In this document: piece by piece, positions 1 through 6,935 of the stretch
Position numbering within the stretch: the first letter of the stretch is position 1
How the letters are laid out: each line of letters opens with the position of its first letter
Assembly: GCA_938004315.1 (NCBI GenBank)
Contig: CALKWG010000468.1
Location: 1 to 8,800, forward strand
Source: an uncultured Spirochaetaceae bacterium
Lineage (GTDB): Bacteria > Spirochaetota > Spirochaetia > Treponematales > UBA12059
Direction: 5' to 3'
DNA length: 8,800 nt
Program-made: the position numbers and the translations under genes
The notes under the pieces: generated by a model
Database searches by the model: none
Seen by the model: the letters and a program-made list of their open reading frames with translations, nothing else
Told to the model about the DNA's origin: nothing

Positions 1-16
1 TGTTTCACGTGAAACG
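1..16. other. parS: Candidate parS centromere site (ParB binding)
   Basis: The bases TGTTTCACGTGAAACG match the widely conserved chromosomal parS consensus TGTTTCACGTGAAACA at 15 of 16 positions; only the last base differs. Bases 2-15 form a perfect 14-bp palindrome. In the ParABS system ParB binds this sequence, spreads from it and loads SMC/condensin; such sites usually cluster near the replication origin. Here it overlaps the last three codons and the stop of rfbB (codons for R, F, T, then TGA). The match is seen directly; the function is inferred. Further copies may lie just outside the window. Confidence 0.75.
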
Positions 17-1072
17 GTACGCGCCGCTCCGTATACGCGCTAGCCAATCTGGATTGCGTAGATACCAGCGCACCGTCTCGCGAAGGCCCGCGTCGAAAGG
101 GGTGGCTGCGCGCCAGCCGAGCTCGGTTTCAATCTTGCGCGGATCGAGGGCGTAGCGGAAATCGTGGCCGGGGCGGTCGTCAACGAAACGGATGCGGGAA
201 CGGAGCTCGGCGGCGGTTTGACCGGTTTCAAGCGCGAAGGCTTCGATTAACTCGTGGACAAGATCGATATTGCGACGCTCGCAACGGGCGCCTAGCGCGT
301 AGACCTGCCCTGAGCTGCCGCGTTCTAGGACAGCCCGAATCGCGTCGCAATGATCATCCACATGAATCCAGTCCCGGCTTTGCAGGCCCCGGCCGTAGAC
401 CGGGAGCTCCTCGCCGGCTACGAGGCATGAAATCATGCGCGGGATAAGCTTTTCGGGGAATTGCCTGGGACCGTAGTTGTTCCCGCAGTGGCTGATCGTG
501 AGACCAAGGCCGTAGGTATGATAGTAGGCCATGGCGATATGATCGGCCGCCGCCTTGCTCGCGGCATAGGGCGAGCGCGGGGCATAAGGACTGGCTTCCG
601 AGAAGCTGCCGTTTTCTCCGAGCTGACCGTAGACCTCGTCGGTGCTCACCAGGTGGAAGCGCGCCGCGGACAGAAGCCCTGCTCCCGACCAATAACGATA
701 CGCCGACTCAAGGAGCGTCGCCGTGCCGAGCGCGTTCACGTCCATGAAGAGCGTAGGGCCTTCGATGGAACGGTCGACATGGCTCTCGGCCGCGAAGTGG
801 ACGACGGCGTCGATAGTATATGTATGGTAGATTTGATCTACGGCGCTGCGATCCCGGATGTCGGCGCGTACAAAGCGATAGCGTTCCGGATCCTCGCAGG
901 GCGGATAGTCGGCGAGATTATCGGGGTTCCCGGCATAGCTCATGGCGTCCAGATTGATGAGGCGGCCGGAGAAACCTGAATCAGACGATAAGAGCCTCCG
1001 GATGAAGGCTGAGCCTATGAAACCGAGGCCGCCGGTAACGAGGAGGCTCCGGGGCTTAGCCATGCGAGTCAT
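5..1072 (-). CDS. rfbB: dTDP-glucose 4,6-dehydratase (RmlB/RfbB)
   Basis: Converts dTDP-glucose to dTDP-4-keto-6-deoxyglucose with bound NAD+, the second step of dTDP-L-rhamnose synthesis, in the cytoplasm. The 355-residue product is an extended short-chain dehydrogenase of normal family length. It has the Rossmann motif TGGLGFIG (13-20), the catalytic STDEVYG triad region (T144, D145, E146), YxxxK (Y169, K173), the substrate-binding NNYGPRQFPEKLIP stretch (198-211) and the family signature DDRPGHDFRYALD (298-310). The annotated ATG overlaps the end of rfbD by 17 bases. An in-frame ATG three codons later (1063, giving MAKPRSLLVTGG) is equally possible, and neither has a clear Shine-Dalgarno, so translational coupling to rfbD is likely. 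Last visible gene of the sdaA-rfbCDB operon; its 3' end contains a parS-like site. rfbA is not visible in the window. Confidence 0.95.
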   Translation of the reverse strand: MTRMAKPRSLLVTGGLGFIGSAFIRRLLSSDSGFSGRLINLDAMSYAGNPDNLADYPPCEDPERYRFVRADIRDRSAVDQIYHTYTIDAVVHFAAESHVDRSIEGPTLFMDVNALGTATLLESAYRYWSGAGLLSAARFHLVSTDEVYGQLGENGSFSEASPYAPRSPYAASKAAADHIAMAYYHTYGLGLTISHCGNNYGPRQFPEKLIPRMISCLVAGEELPVYGRGLQSRDWIHVDDHCDAIRAVLERGSSGQVYALGARCERRNIDLVHELIEAFALETGQTAAELRSRIRFVDDRPGHDFRYALDPRKIETELGWRAATPFDAGLRETVRWYLRNPDWLARIRSGAYRFT

Positions 1073-2045
1073 GGGGGCCCGCGCCGTTCTTCGGCGAGCG
1101 ATCCGAGCTCGTCCGGAGATCCGGCTTCGGCGCCGGGCCGGTTCCTTGCGCCGGGCCGTAGACCTCGTCGAAGTAGCGGGCTAGGCCGATGCGCCAGGAG
1201 GGAAGGCCTATACCGCGGCCGCGGAGACGGGACGAGTCCAGGGCCGAGAACGCCGGTCGCGGCGCGCCCGAAGGGAAATCGGCGGAGCGGGCCGGCGCGG
1301 GGAGGCTGCCGGGGGGGAGAAGGCCGCGCGCCGCGGCCAGGCGGCCGATCTCGCAGGCCCATTCATAGCGGGAGGCATAATCGGGCGCCGTCAGGTGATA
1401 GACGCCGCCGGGGAGGGGCGTCGACGCGCCGAGGAGCTCGGCGAGCGCCGCGGCCAGGTCGCCGACGTAGCTGGGGCAGCTCGTCTGATCGCTCGGCGCG
1501 GCGGCCGGCGGCCCCCCGGCCGCTTGGTCCATGAGCCGCTCGAGCATGAAGCCGACGAAGCCAGGCTTTCGCCGGCCGTAGACCCAAGAGATACGCGCGA
1601 CGATCGTATCCGGCGCGGCGGCCAGGGCGTTCCGTTCGCCGGCGAGTTTCGCTTGGCCATAGGACGAGAGCGGCCGCGCCTCGGCATCTTCGACGTACGG
1701 CCTCCCGGCCGCGCCGTCGAAGACGTAATCGGTGGATAGGTGCAGGAGCCTAGCGCCGAAATGGCGCGCTAGCGCGGCCAAGGTTCCCGGGGCGACCGCG
1801 TTGAGCGCCCAGGCTTCGGAGCGTTCGCCCTCGGCCGCGTCGACGGCCGTGAAGGCGGCGGCGTTGACGATCCAGCGCGGCTTGCCGTCCTGGGCGCTGA
1901 AGAGCTCCGCCGCATAAGGCTCGAGGCTATCCGCCTTGAGGACGCTCACTTCGCGACCCGTGGCGGCCGGGCTCACGCCGCGGCGCTCCAGCTCTTCGCG
2001 TAAGGCGCGGCCGACGAGGCCGTTCGCGCCGACTATCCATATCAT
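1056..2045 (-). CDS. rfbD: dTDP-4-dehydrorhamnose reductase (RmlD/RfbD)
   Basis: Reduces dTDP-4-keto-L-rhamnose to dTDP-L-rhamnose with NAD(P)H, the final pathway step. The 329-residue product shows the N-terminal Rossmann motif GANGLVG (6-12; the family's usual Gln is replaced), STDYVFDG (104-111), the catalytic YxxxK pair (Y129, K133) and the C-terminal RPAFSALDSSRL element (263-274). The start codon overlaps the rfbC stop as ATGA (2042-2045), indicating translational coupling. The protein is longer than the usual roughly 290 residues: from about residue 298 on there is a hydrophilic Gly/Pro/Ser-rich tail of about 30 residues that looks disordered and ends inside the start of rfbB. The tail may result from loss of an earlier stop. 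Confidence 0.93.
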   Translation of the reverse strand: MIWIVGANGLVGRALREELERRGVSPAATGREVSVLKADSLEPYAAELFSAQDGKPRWIVNAAAFTAVDAAEGERSEAWALNAVAPGTLAALARHFGARLLHLSTDYVFDGAAGRPYVEDAEARPLSSYGQAKLAGERNALAAAPDTIVARISWVYGRRKPGFVGFMLERLMDQAAGGPPAAAPSDQTSCPSYVGDLAAALAELLGASTPLPGGVYHLTAPDYASRYEWACEIGRLAAARGLLPPGSLPAPARSADFPSGAPRPAFSALDSSRLRGRGIGLPSWRIGLARYFDEVYGPAQGTGPAPKPDLRTSSDRSPKNGAGPHDSHG

Positions 2046-2587
2046 ACGAGCTCCTTCAAGAAGGGCAGGGCGGCGTCCTTCGGCGAGATTATCGTCGGGC
2101 TTTTTGGCCAGGTTATGGCGAGCTCCGGATCGTCCCAGCGGATGCCGCCCTCGTCATGCTTATCGAAATACGCGCCGCACTTGTAATGGCAGAGCGTCCC
2201 GTCCTCAAGGGCATAGAAGCCGTGGGCGAAGCCGGCCGGCACGTAGAGCTGGTTGCCTATCGCCGCCGAGAGCGTCACGGAGGCCCAGCGTCCGTAGCTC
2301 GGCGAGCCGGGTCGGAGGTCCACGACGACGTCGAAGGCCGAGCCGGCCAGGACGCTTACGAGCTTGGCCTGGGGCTTGGTCTTTTGGAAATGCAGGCCGC
2401 GTAGGACGCCGCGGGCCGAAACCGAGACGTTATCCTGAATAAATATGTCATGTATACCAAATTCGGCGTAACGCTCTCGATGATACGCCTCCGCGAAGGA
2501 GCCGCGCCGGTCGTCGAAACGAGCCGGCGTTATCTCTATGAGGCCCTCGATATCGAAGCGGCGGACGCCCGGTTCCATGCTTCGCAT
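2042..2587 (-). CDS. rfbC: dTDP-4-dehydrorhamnose 3,5-epimerase (RmlC/RfbC)
   Basis: Epimerises C3 and C5 of dTDP-4-keto-6-deoxyglucose, the third step of dTDP-rhamnose synthesis. The 181-residue cupin has the usual length and hallmark motifs: FxDxRGSFxE (24-33), QDNVSVSARGVLRGLHFQ (51-68) with the catalytic base H66, the YVPAGFAHGF cupin strand (115-124), CHYKCGAYF (133-141) with probable catalytic Y140, GIRWDDPELAITWP (148-161) and SPKDA (168-172) with conserved D171. It starts 12 bases after the sdaA stop and overlaps rfbD by four bases, so it is surely co-transcribed with both. A second in-frame ATG at 2578 (residue 4) is an alternative start; no strong Shine-Dalgarno precedes either. Confidence 0.95.
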   Translation of the reverse strand: MRSMEPGVRRFDIEGLIEITPARFDDRRGSFAEAYHRERYAEFGIHDIFIQDNVSVSARGVLRGLHFQKTKPQAKLVSVLAGSAFDVVVDLRPGSPSYGRWASVTLSAAIGNQLYVPAGFAHGFYALEDGTLCHYKCGAYFDKHDEGGIRWDDPELAITWPKSPTIISPKDAALPFLKELV

Positions 2588-2599
2588 CTCGGCGCCGCC

Positions 2600-3808
2600 C
2601 TAGCCGCAGCTCCGCGCGGTGACGGCCAGGCCGCCCGCCGAGGTCTCGCGGTAGATGCTCGGCAGGTCCTTGCCGGTGCGCTTCATGGTCTCCACGATGG
2701 TATCGAAGGAGATGCGGTGGCGCCCGTCCGATAGGAGGGCGTAGGTGTTGGCGTCCAGCGCGCGCGAGGCGGCGAAGGCGTTACGCTCGATGCATGGTAT
2801 CTGCACGTAGCCGCCGATGGGGTCGCAGGTCAGGCCTAGGTGGTGCTCCAGGCCCATCTCCGCGGCGTACTCGATCTGGGCCGGGCTGCCGCCGAAAAGT
2901 TGGGCCGCCGCCGCCGCCGCCATGGCGCAGGCGGTGCCGACCTCGCCCTGGCAGCCGACTTCGGCGCCGGAAATGGAGGCGTTATGCTTGACCAGGTTGC
3001 CGACGAGGCCGGCCGTGGCCAGCGCTTTGATGATCTTGCCCTCGGTGAAGTCGTAGTGCTTATAGAGGCCGTAGAGTACGGCCGGTAGCACGCCGCAGGA
3101 GCCGCAGGTGGGCGCGGTGACGATGATCCCGCCCGCGGCGTTCTCCTCGGCCACGGCTAGGGCGTAGGCGAAGAGCATGGAGCGGCGCTTGAGCGAGCCG
3201 CGGAAGCCGTTGGCCTTGACGTAGTAGCCCGAGGCCTTGCGCGGCAGGCGGAGCTCGCCGGGCAGGACGCCTTCGTTCTCGATGCCGCGTTCGACGCTGG
3301 CCTTCATCGCATGCCAGACCTCCTCCAAGAACGGCCAGATCGCCGGCCCCTCGCGATCCTCGACGTATTCCCAGAAGGTGATGCCGCCGCGTTCGAGCTC
3401 CGAGAGTATGTCAGCCATGCTCGGCCTTGAGTACACCGCCGAGCCGGCGGCCGGCGGGGCCTCGCCGTCGACGACGACCTTGCCTCCGCCGACGCTGTAG
3501 ATCAAGCGCTCGCCGATTATAGTCGCGCTTTTCGATATGGCTTCGAGGAGCATGGCGTTGGGATGGTAGGGTTTCTGCTCCTCGGGCATCCAGACGATAT
3601 CGACGGGATTGGCGCCGAAGGCGTCCATGATGGCCCGGTCGGTGAAGTGGCCGCGGCCCGTCGCGGCCAAGCTGCCGTAGAGCGTGGCCCTGAAGGCCGC
3701 CGCCTGCGGAAAGTCGGCGGCGAAACGTTCGGCGGCCGCGCGCGGCCCCATGGTATGGCTGGACGACGGGCCGTGCCCGATGCGGTAGAGCTCTCGTAGG
3801 GATTCCAT
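2600..3808 (-). CDS. sdaA: L-serine dehydratase, iron-sulfur type, single chain
   Basis: Deaminates L-serine to pyruvate and ammonia using an oxygen-sensitive [4Fe-4S] cluster. From the chosen ATG the product is 402 residues: a short N-terminal (beta-type) region with the GPSSSHTMGP motif (13-22), then the alpha-type domain with APTCGSCGVLPAVL (232-245), SGAEVGCQGEVGTAC (280-294) and GLTCDPIGGYVQIPC (325-339). C286, C328 and C339 are the likely cluster ligands. C401, next to last, is placed like the C-terminal 'tail-in-mouth' cysteine of the Legionella enzyme; the 42/11/62 spacing agrees with its ligands as I remember them. The start at 3808 (MESLRELYRIG) fits the family's usual N-terminus; an in-frame ATG at 3826 adds six residues. 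Reading further upstream gives only Arg-rich non-homologous sequence. First gene of the operon with rfbCDB, an unexpected metabolic pairing. Confidence 0.93.
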   Translation of the reverse strand: MESLRELYRIGHGPSSSHTMGPRAAAERFAADFPQAAAFRATLYGSLAATGRGHFTDRAIMDAFGANPVDIVWMPEEQKPYHPNAMLLEAISKSATIIGERLIYSVGGGKVVVDGEAPPAAGSAVYSRPSMADILSELERGGITFWEYVEDREGPAIWPFLEEVWHAMKASVERGIENEGVLPGELRLPRKASGYYVKANGFRGSLKRRSMLFAYALAVAEENAAGGIIVTAPTCGSCGVLPAVLYGLYKHYDFTEGKIIKALATAGLVGNLVKHNASISGAEVGCQGEVGTACAMAAAAAAQLFGGSPAQIEYAAEMGLEHHLGLTCDPIGGYVQIPCIERNAFAASRALDANTYALLSDGRHRISFDTIVETMKRTGKDLPSIYRETSAGGLAVTARSCG

Positions 3809-3893
3809 AAGGATAATGATGGCCATAGCGGCCCCGCGACGCAAGCCCGGTCGCCGGCGGCTATCTTCCCCCCTGGTTACCCGCCGGCGAGGG

Positions 3894-3922
3894 AATATAC
3901 TTACCGTATACCTATCTGAGAA
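3894..3922 (-). promoter_or_regulatory. Putative sigma70 promoter for the sdaA-rfbCDB operon
   Basis: On the minus strand, TTCTCA (3922-3917, 4/6 match to TTGACA) and TATATT (3899-3894, 5/6 match to TATAAT) are separated by 17 bases. The expected transcript start is near 3887, giving a leader of about 80 bases before the sdaA ATG. The -10 overlaps the TATACT proposed for the opposite strand, so the two promoters would compete. Pattern match only. Confidence 0.45.
3896..3901 (+). promoter_or_regulatory. Possible -10 element for the CsgG-like/PEGA gene
   Basis: TATACT is a 5/6 match to the sigma70 -10 consensus. The -35 is poor: the best is TGGTTA at 3874-3879 (3/6, 16-base spacer), so an activator or another sigma factor may be needed. 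A start near 3908 would put the leader ORF at 3928 about 20 bases into the transcript. Confidence 0.3.
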
Positions 3923-3961
3923 GGAGGATGGCGCGCCTACGGCCTCTCCGTTACCGCATAC
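3901..3961 (+). repeat. Pair of 11-base direct repeats exactly 50 bp apart
   Basis: TTACCGTATAC (3901-3911) and TTACCGCATAC (3951-3961) differ at one base and are in phase at 50 bp, close to five helical turns. They flank the leader ORF start between the divergent promoters and the PEGA gene. They could be regulator half-sites, or chance; part of the second copy lies within the leader ORF. Confidence 0.35.
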
Positions 3962-3984
3962 GCGACGCGCCGCAACGCGTATGA
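3928..3984 (+). CDS. Possible 18-residue leader peptide upstream of the PEGA gene
   Basis: ATG at 3928 opens an 18-codon frame ([18 protein letters not shown], six Arg) whose TGA stop (3982-3984) overlaps the ATG of the following gene as ATGA. A near-perfect Shine-Dalgarno, AAGGAGG (3921-3927), lies directly against the ATG, which is too close for normal initiation. The downstream gene has no Shine-Dalgarno of its own and no alternative in-frame start at a sensible distance from AAGGAGG. Coupling through this short frame would explain how the gene is translated. It could also be chance; no homology can be claimed. Confidence 0.3.
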   Translation: MARLRPLRYRIRDAPQRV

Positions 3985-5461
3985 AGCATCCGCATGCCTC
4001 GGCTTTCATCGCCGCGGTCTTTTTTATTGCGCTCTGCGCCGAGGCCGGGGCTCAGGCTAGCCCGCCCGCGATCGGCGCGGGCCCCGTAAAACGCCTAAGC
4101 TTCGTCGGCTTCGATTCGTCCGACCTGGAGGAATCCGGCCGCGCCATCCTAGCAGAACTGGTTCGGCGGGAGATCGCCCTGGCGCCCGGCTACGCGCTCG
4201 TGGAGCGCCAGGACCTAGCCGCGGTGCTCGCCGAGCAGGAGCAGCGGCTCTCCCTCCTGTTCGAGGGCTCGGGGGCGGCCGGCATAGGCCGGCTCCTAGG
4301 CGCGGACGAGATCATGGTCGGCCGCATCGGCCGCCTGGGCACCCTGTACATCATCGCGCTCCGCATCATCGACGTCGAGTCGGGACGGGTGCGCGCGGCC
4401 ATAGCCGAGGAGTATATCGGCCCCATCGAGGATCTGCGCAAGCCCGTGCGCGTCGCGGCGCAGCGTATCCTGGGGGTGCCCGGCATCGAGGTCAAGCAGG
4501 GAGAGTACGTTAGCATCGACACCGAGCCGCCGGGAGTCTCGGTCTATATCAACGGGCTCTTCGAGGGTAGCTCGCCTGTGGTGGTGCGCGTACCTAAGCC
4601 CGGGCGTTACGCGGTCAAGCTGAGCGCCGAAGGCTACAGGAGCTGGGGGCAGAATATCGCCGTCGAGGCGGACGCGACCTACTTCCTCAAGGCCAGGCTC
4701 ATACAGCAGGAGAAGGACGTTAACGAGCGGGTGAAGGCCCTGCAGGACGGGCGAGCCTCGCTCCTAAGCTTCGTGACCCTCTACGCCGCGGCGGCCTCCG
4801 AAGCTACGCTCTACGCCCTGGGATCGGACAATGTGCGGCTCTATATCGGCCTTCCGCTCGTGGTCTCGCCCTTGGCGTTCTTCGGGGCGCTCAAGGGGAC
4901 CGAAGGGGTGGTGATGAACGGCGGCCGCTCGTTCATGATCATCTCAAGCATGCTCTGGGGGTCTACCTGGGGGGTCGCGGCCGGCGTCGTGTTCAGTCTG
5001 GACGGCGCGGCCGGCGAGCCCGGCGGCGGCTCCTTCAACCCCGCCTTCGCGGGCTTAAGCGTCCTAGGCGGCGTTCTCTACGGCGGCGCGGCCTACGCGT
5101 TGACCGCAAGCCCCGAACCCTTCCCGGCGGCGCGGGCCTGGCTCTTTAACCTGGGGTCGGTGCTCGGCGCCTTCCTAGGGCTCGGGGTGCCCTACGTGCT
5201 CGGAGCCGAGAGCCCCGGCGTCATCTACGCCGGCATGCTCAGCGGCTCCGTAGCCGGCTCGGCCACCGCACTCTGGCTCACCCGCGATTTAGTCGAAGGC
5301 AGGAGCATCGGCAACCTGGCTGCCGGCGCGCTCTTGAACGGCTCGCCGGGGTCGGGCTTAAGGCCGGGGCTCCCGCTCGTAGGGATCGCGCCCGAGCCGC
5401 GCGCCGGCGGCGCTGCCGCGGGACGCCTCGGCCTCTATATACCGATAGTCAGCGCTTCGTA

Positions 5462-5465
<4 letters not shown>
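3981..5465 (+). CDS. Secreted CsgG-like/PEGA-domain protein with C-terminal membrane helices
   Basis: Function unknown. With the ATG at 3981 the product is 494 residues. It opens with a signal peptide (basic start, hydrophobic 8-20, probable cleavage after AGAQA near 26). Residues 38-165 resemble the CsgG/curli-assembly-type domain: [16 protein letters not shown] (72-87) and the [15 protein letters not shown] stretch (103-117) are characteristic. A PEGA domain follows (about 176-240: [16 protein letters not shown], then [13 protein letters not shown]), a surface-associated beta module. The rest holds about six hydrophobic segments (261-281, 286-304, 317-340, 355-376, 386-408, 411-434), so the mature protein is probably an inner-membrane protein with a periplasmic N-terminal part. 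The frame is open back to 3816, but that extension is Arg-rich, overlaps sdaA's control region and would bury the signal peptide. No lipobox with a small residue before C19. It meets metK tail to tail, sharing bases 5462-5465. Confidence 0.8.
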
Positions 5466-6624
<1,159 letters not shown>

Positions 6625-6628
<4 letters not shown>

Positions 6629-6708
6629 AGGGTCCCTCCCTTGAGAAAAGAGTATGGTATTCCGCTCTGTAGGGAGGAGTCGCTGCGCGTAGGTGCGTGG
6701 CCCGCCAT
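6625..6708 (-). CDS. 27-residue upstream ORF translationally coupled to metK
   Basis: A minus-strand frame starts with ATG (6708-6706) and ends with TGA (6627-6625) that overlaps the metK start as ATGA. It has a strong Shine-Dalgarno, AGGGAGG (6720-6714), five bases before the ATG. The peptide begins [12 protein letters not shown] and ends LKGGTL; it has one Met only, so it is not a methionine-codon attenuator. Codons 11-13 (TCC TCC CTA) hold a sequence complementary to both its own and metK's ribosome-binding sites. A ribosome translating this ORF would melt that element and arrive at the metK start. The frame, ribosome-binding site and overlap are seen directly; expression is inferred. Confidence 0.55.
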
Positions 6709-6720
6709 GGCGGCCTCCCT
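6635..6720 (-). promoter_or_regulatory. Candidate translational switch in the metK leader
   Basis: Three elements alternate in the leader RNA: A = AGGGAGG (6720-6714, upstream ORF ribosome-binding site), B = CCTCCCT (6677-6671), C = AGGGAGG (6641-6635, metK ribosome-binding site). B can pair over 7 bp with A, closing a large stem that also holds the hairpin CCGCC-AT-GGCGG (6713-6702), or with C (7 bp plus a G-U). The pairings exclude each other: A:B hides the upstream ORF start and frees metK, while B:C hides metK. Caveat: B resembles the 16S anti-Shine-Dalgarno, so it would pair with any good ribosome-binding site. No known SAM riboswitch core is visible. Confidence 0.45.
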
Positions 6721-6733
6721 TTTAGCTGGATTT

Positions 6734-6807
6734 CCTCGCCCCGCGTACGCGAGGGCAGACCGCCCGCAATTCGGTGTAAATCGGCGGTGAGCGCGCCGAC
6801 GGCGCGC
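6734..6807 (-). other. Structured 5' part of the metK leader (alternative hairpins)
   Basis: Near the predicted 5' end lies a perfect 7-bp hairpin, GCGCGCC-GTC-GGCGCGC (6807-6791). It competes with a 6-bp stem pairing 6799-6794 with 6786-6781 (TCGGCG and CGCCGA). Further along, CCTCGC (6754-6749) and GCGAGG (6739-6734) form a 6-bp stem with a 9-base loop, competing with a bulged stem built on the palindrome CGCGTACGCG. GC-rich DNA forms stems easily, so only the number and tightness of these near a regulated gene is suggestive. There is no U-tract, so it is not a clear terminator. Confidence 0.35.
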
Positions 6808-6815
6808 ACGGGACT

Positions 6816-6844
6816 ACTATCTATGAAACGGCTTTGAATTGCAA
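6816..6844 (-). promoter_or_regulatory. Putative metK promoter
   Basis: On the minus strand TTGCAA (6844-6839, 4/6) and GATAGT (6821-6816, 4/6) are 17 bases apart. Transcription would start near 6809, giving a leader of about 180 bases before metK, long enough for the upstream ORF and the hairpins. The -35 is palindromic and is also the -35 proposed for the divergent racemase-glpK promoter. Moderate pattern match only. Confidence 0.4.
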
Positions 6845-6867
6845 GCTCGCCATAACGGCCCTATACT
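6839..6867 (+). promoter_or_regulatory. Putative sigma70 promoter for the racemase-glpK operon
   Basis: TTGCAA (6839-6844, 4/6) and TATACT (6862-6867, 5/6) are separated by the optimal 17 bases. The predicted start near 6874 leaves a leader of about 60 bases before the ATG at 6936. This is the best promoter match in the window. Confidence 0.6.
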
Positions 6868-6884
6868 GAGTTCTAGCGGCGAGC
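6845..6884. promoter_or_regulatory. Possible operator: 7-base inverted repeat around the -10 box
   Basis: GCTCGCC (6845-6851) and GGCGAGC (6878-6884) are perfect inverted copies whose centres are 33 bp apart, about three helical turns. One lies in the promoter spacer next to the -35 and the other just past the predicted transcript start, so a bound regulator would cover the -10 box. Because the predicted start lies between the arms, it is more likely a DNA site than an RNA hairpin. Confidence 0.3.
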
Positions 6885-6935
6885 AGAGATCGGGCCTACG
6901 GGCCGGCCGCGCACATCCGTTTAGGGGAGGCATCC

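Noticed and set aside
30..37. Palindrome CGTATACG close to the parS-like site
   Set aside because: Only 8 bases, inside rfbB coding sequence and without a known partner; expected by chance.
626..1171. Repeated GTAGACCTCGTCG at about 629-641 and 1158-1170
   Set aside because: Both encode DEVYG on the minus strand; in RfbB it is the conserved catalytic motif, and the second copy in RfbD appears to be coincidence with the same codon use.
3816..3980. N-terminal extension of the PEGA gene by 55 residues
   Set aside because: It would bury a clear signal peptide behind an Arg-rich segment and overlap the sdaA promoter region.
3809..4009. N-terminal extension of the serine dehydratase frame by up to 67 residues
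   Set aside because: It is Arg-rich, unlike the family, precedes the conserved ELYRIGxGPSSSHT start, and would run through the proposed promoter into the divergent gene.
4021..4040. Lipoprotein signal (Cys19) in the PEGA protein
   Set aside because: The residue before the Cys is Leu, not Gly/Ala/Ser, and a good signal peptidase I site (AGAQA) lies after it. Spirochaete lipoboxes are looser, so this is not fully excluded.
6728..6740. Minus-strand GAGGAAATCC resembling the RNase P RNA motif GAGGAAAGTCC
   Set aside because: None of the other conserved RNase P regions are present, and the region is far too short between metK and its promoter.
6629..6812. SAM-I (S-box) or other known SAM/SAH riboswitch before metK
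   Set aside because: The position is right and the leader is structured, but I could not find the conserved core sequences of S-box, SAM-II or SAH riboswitches by eye, so no class is claimed.
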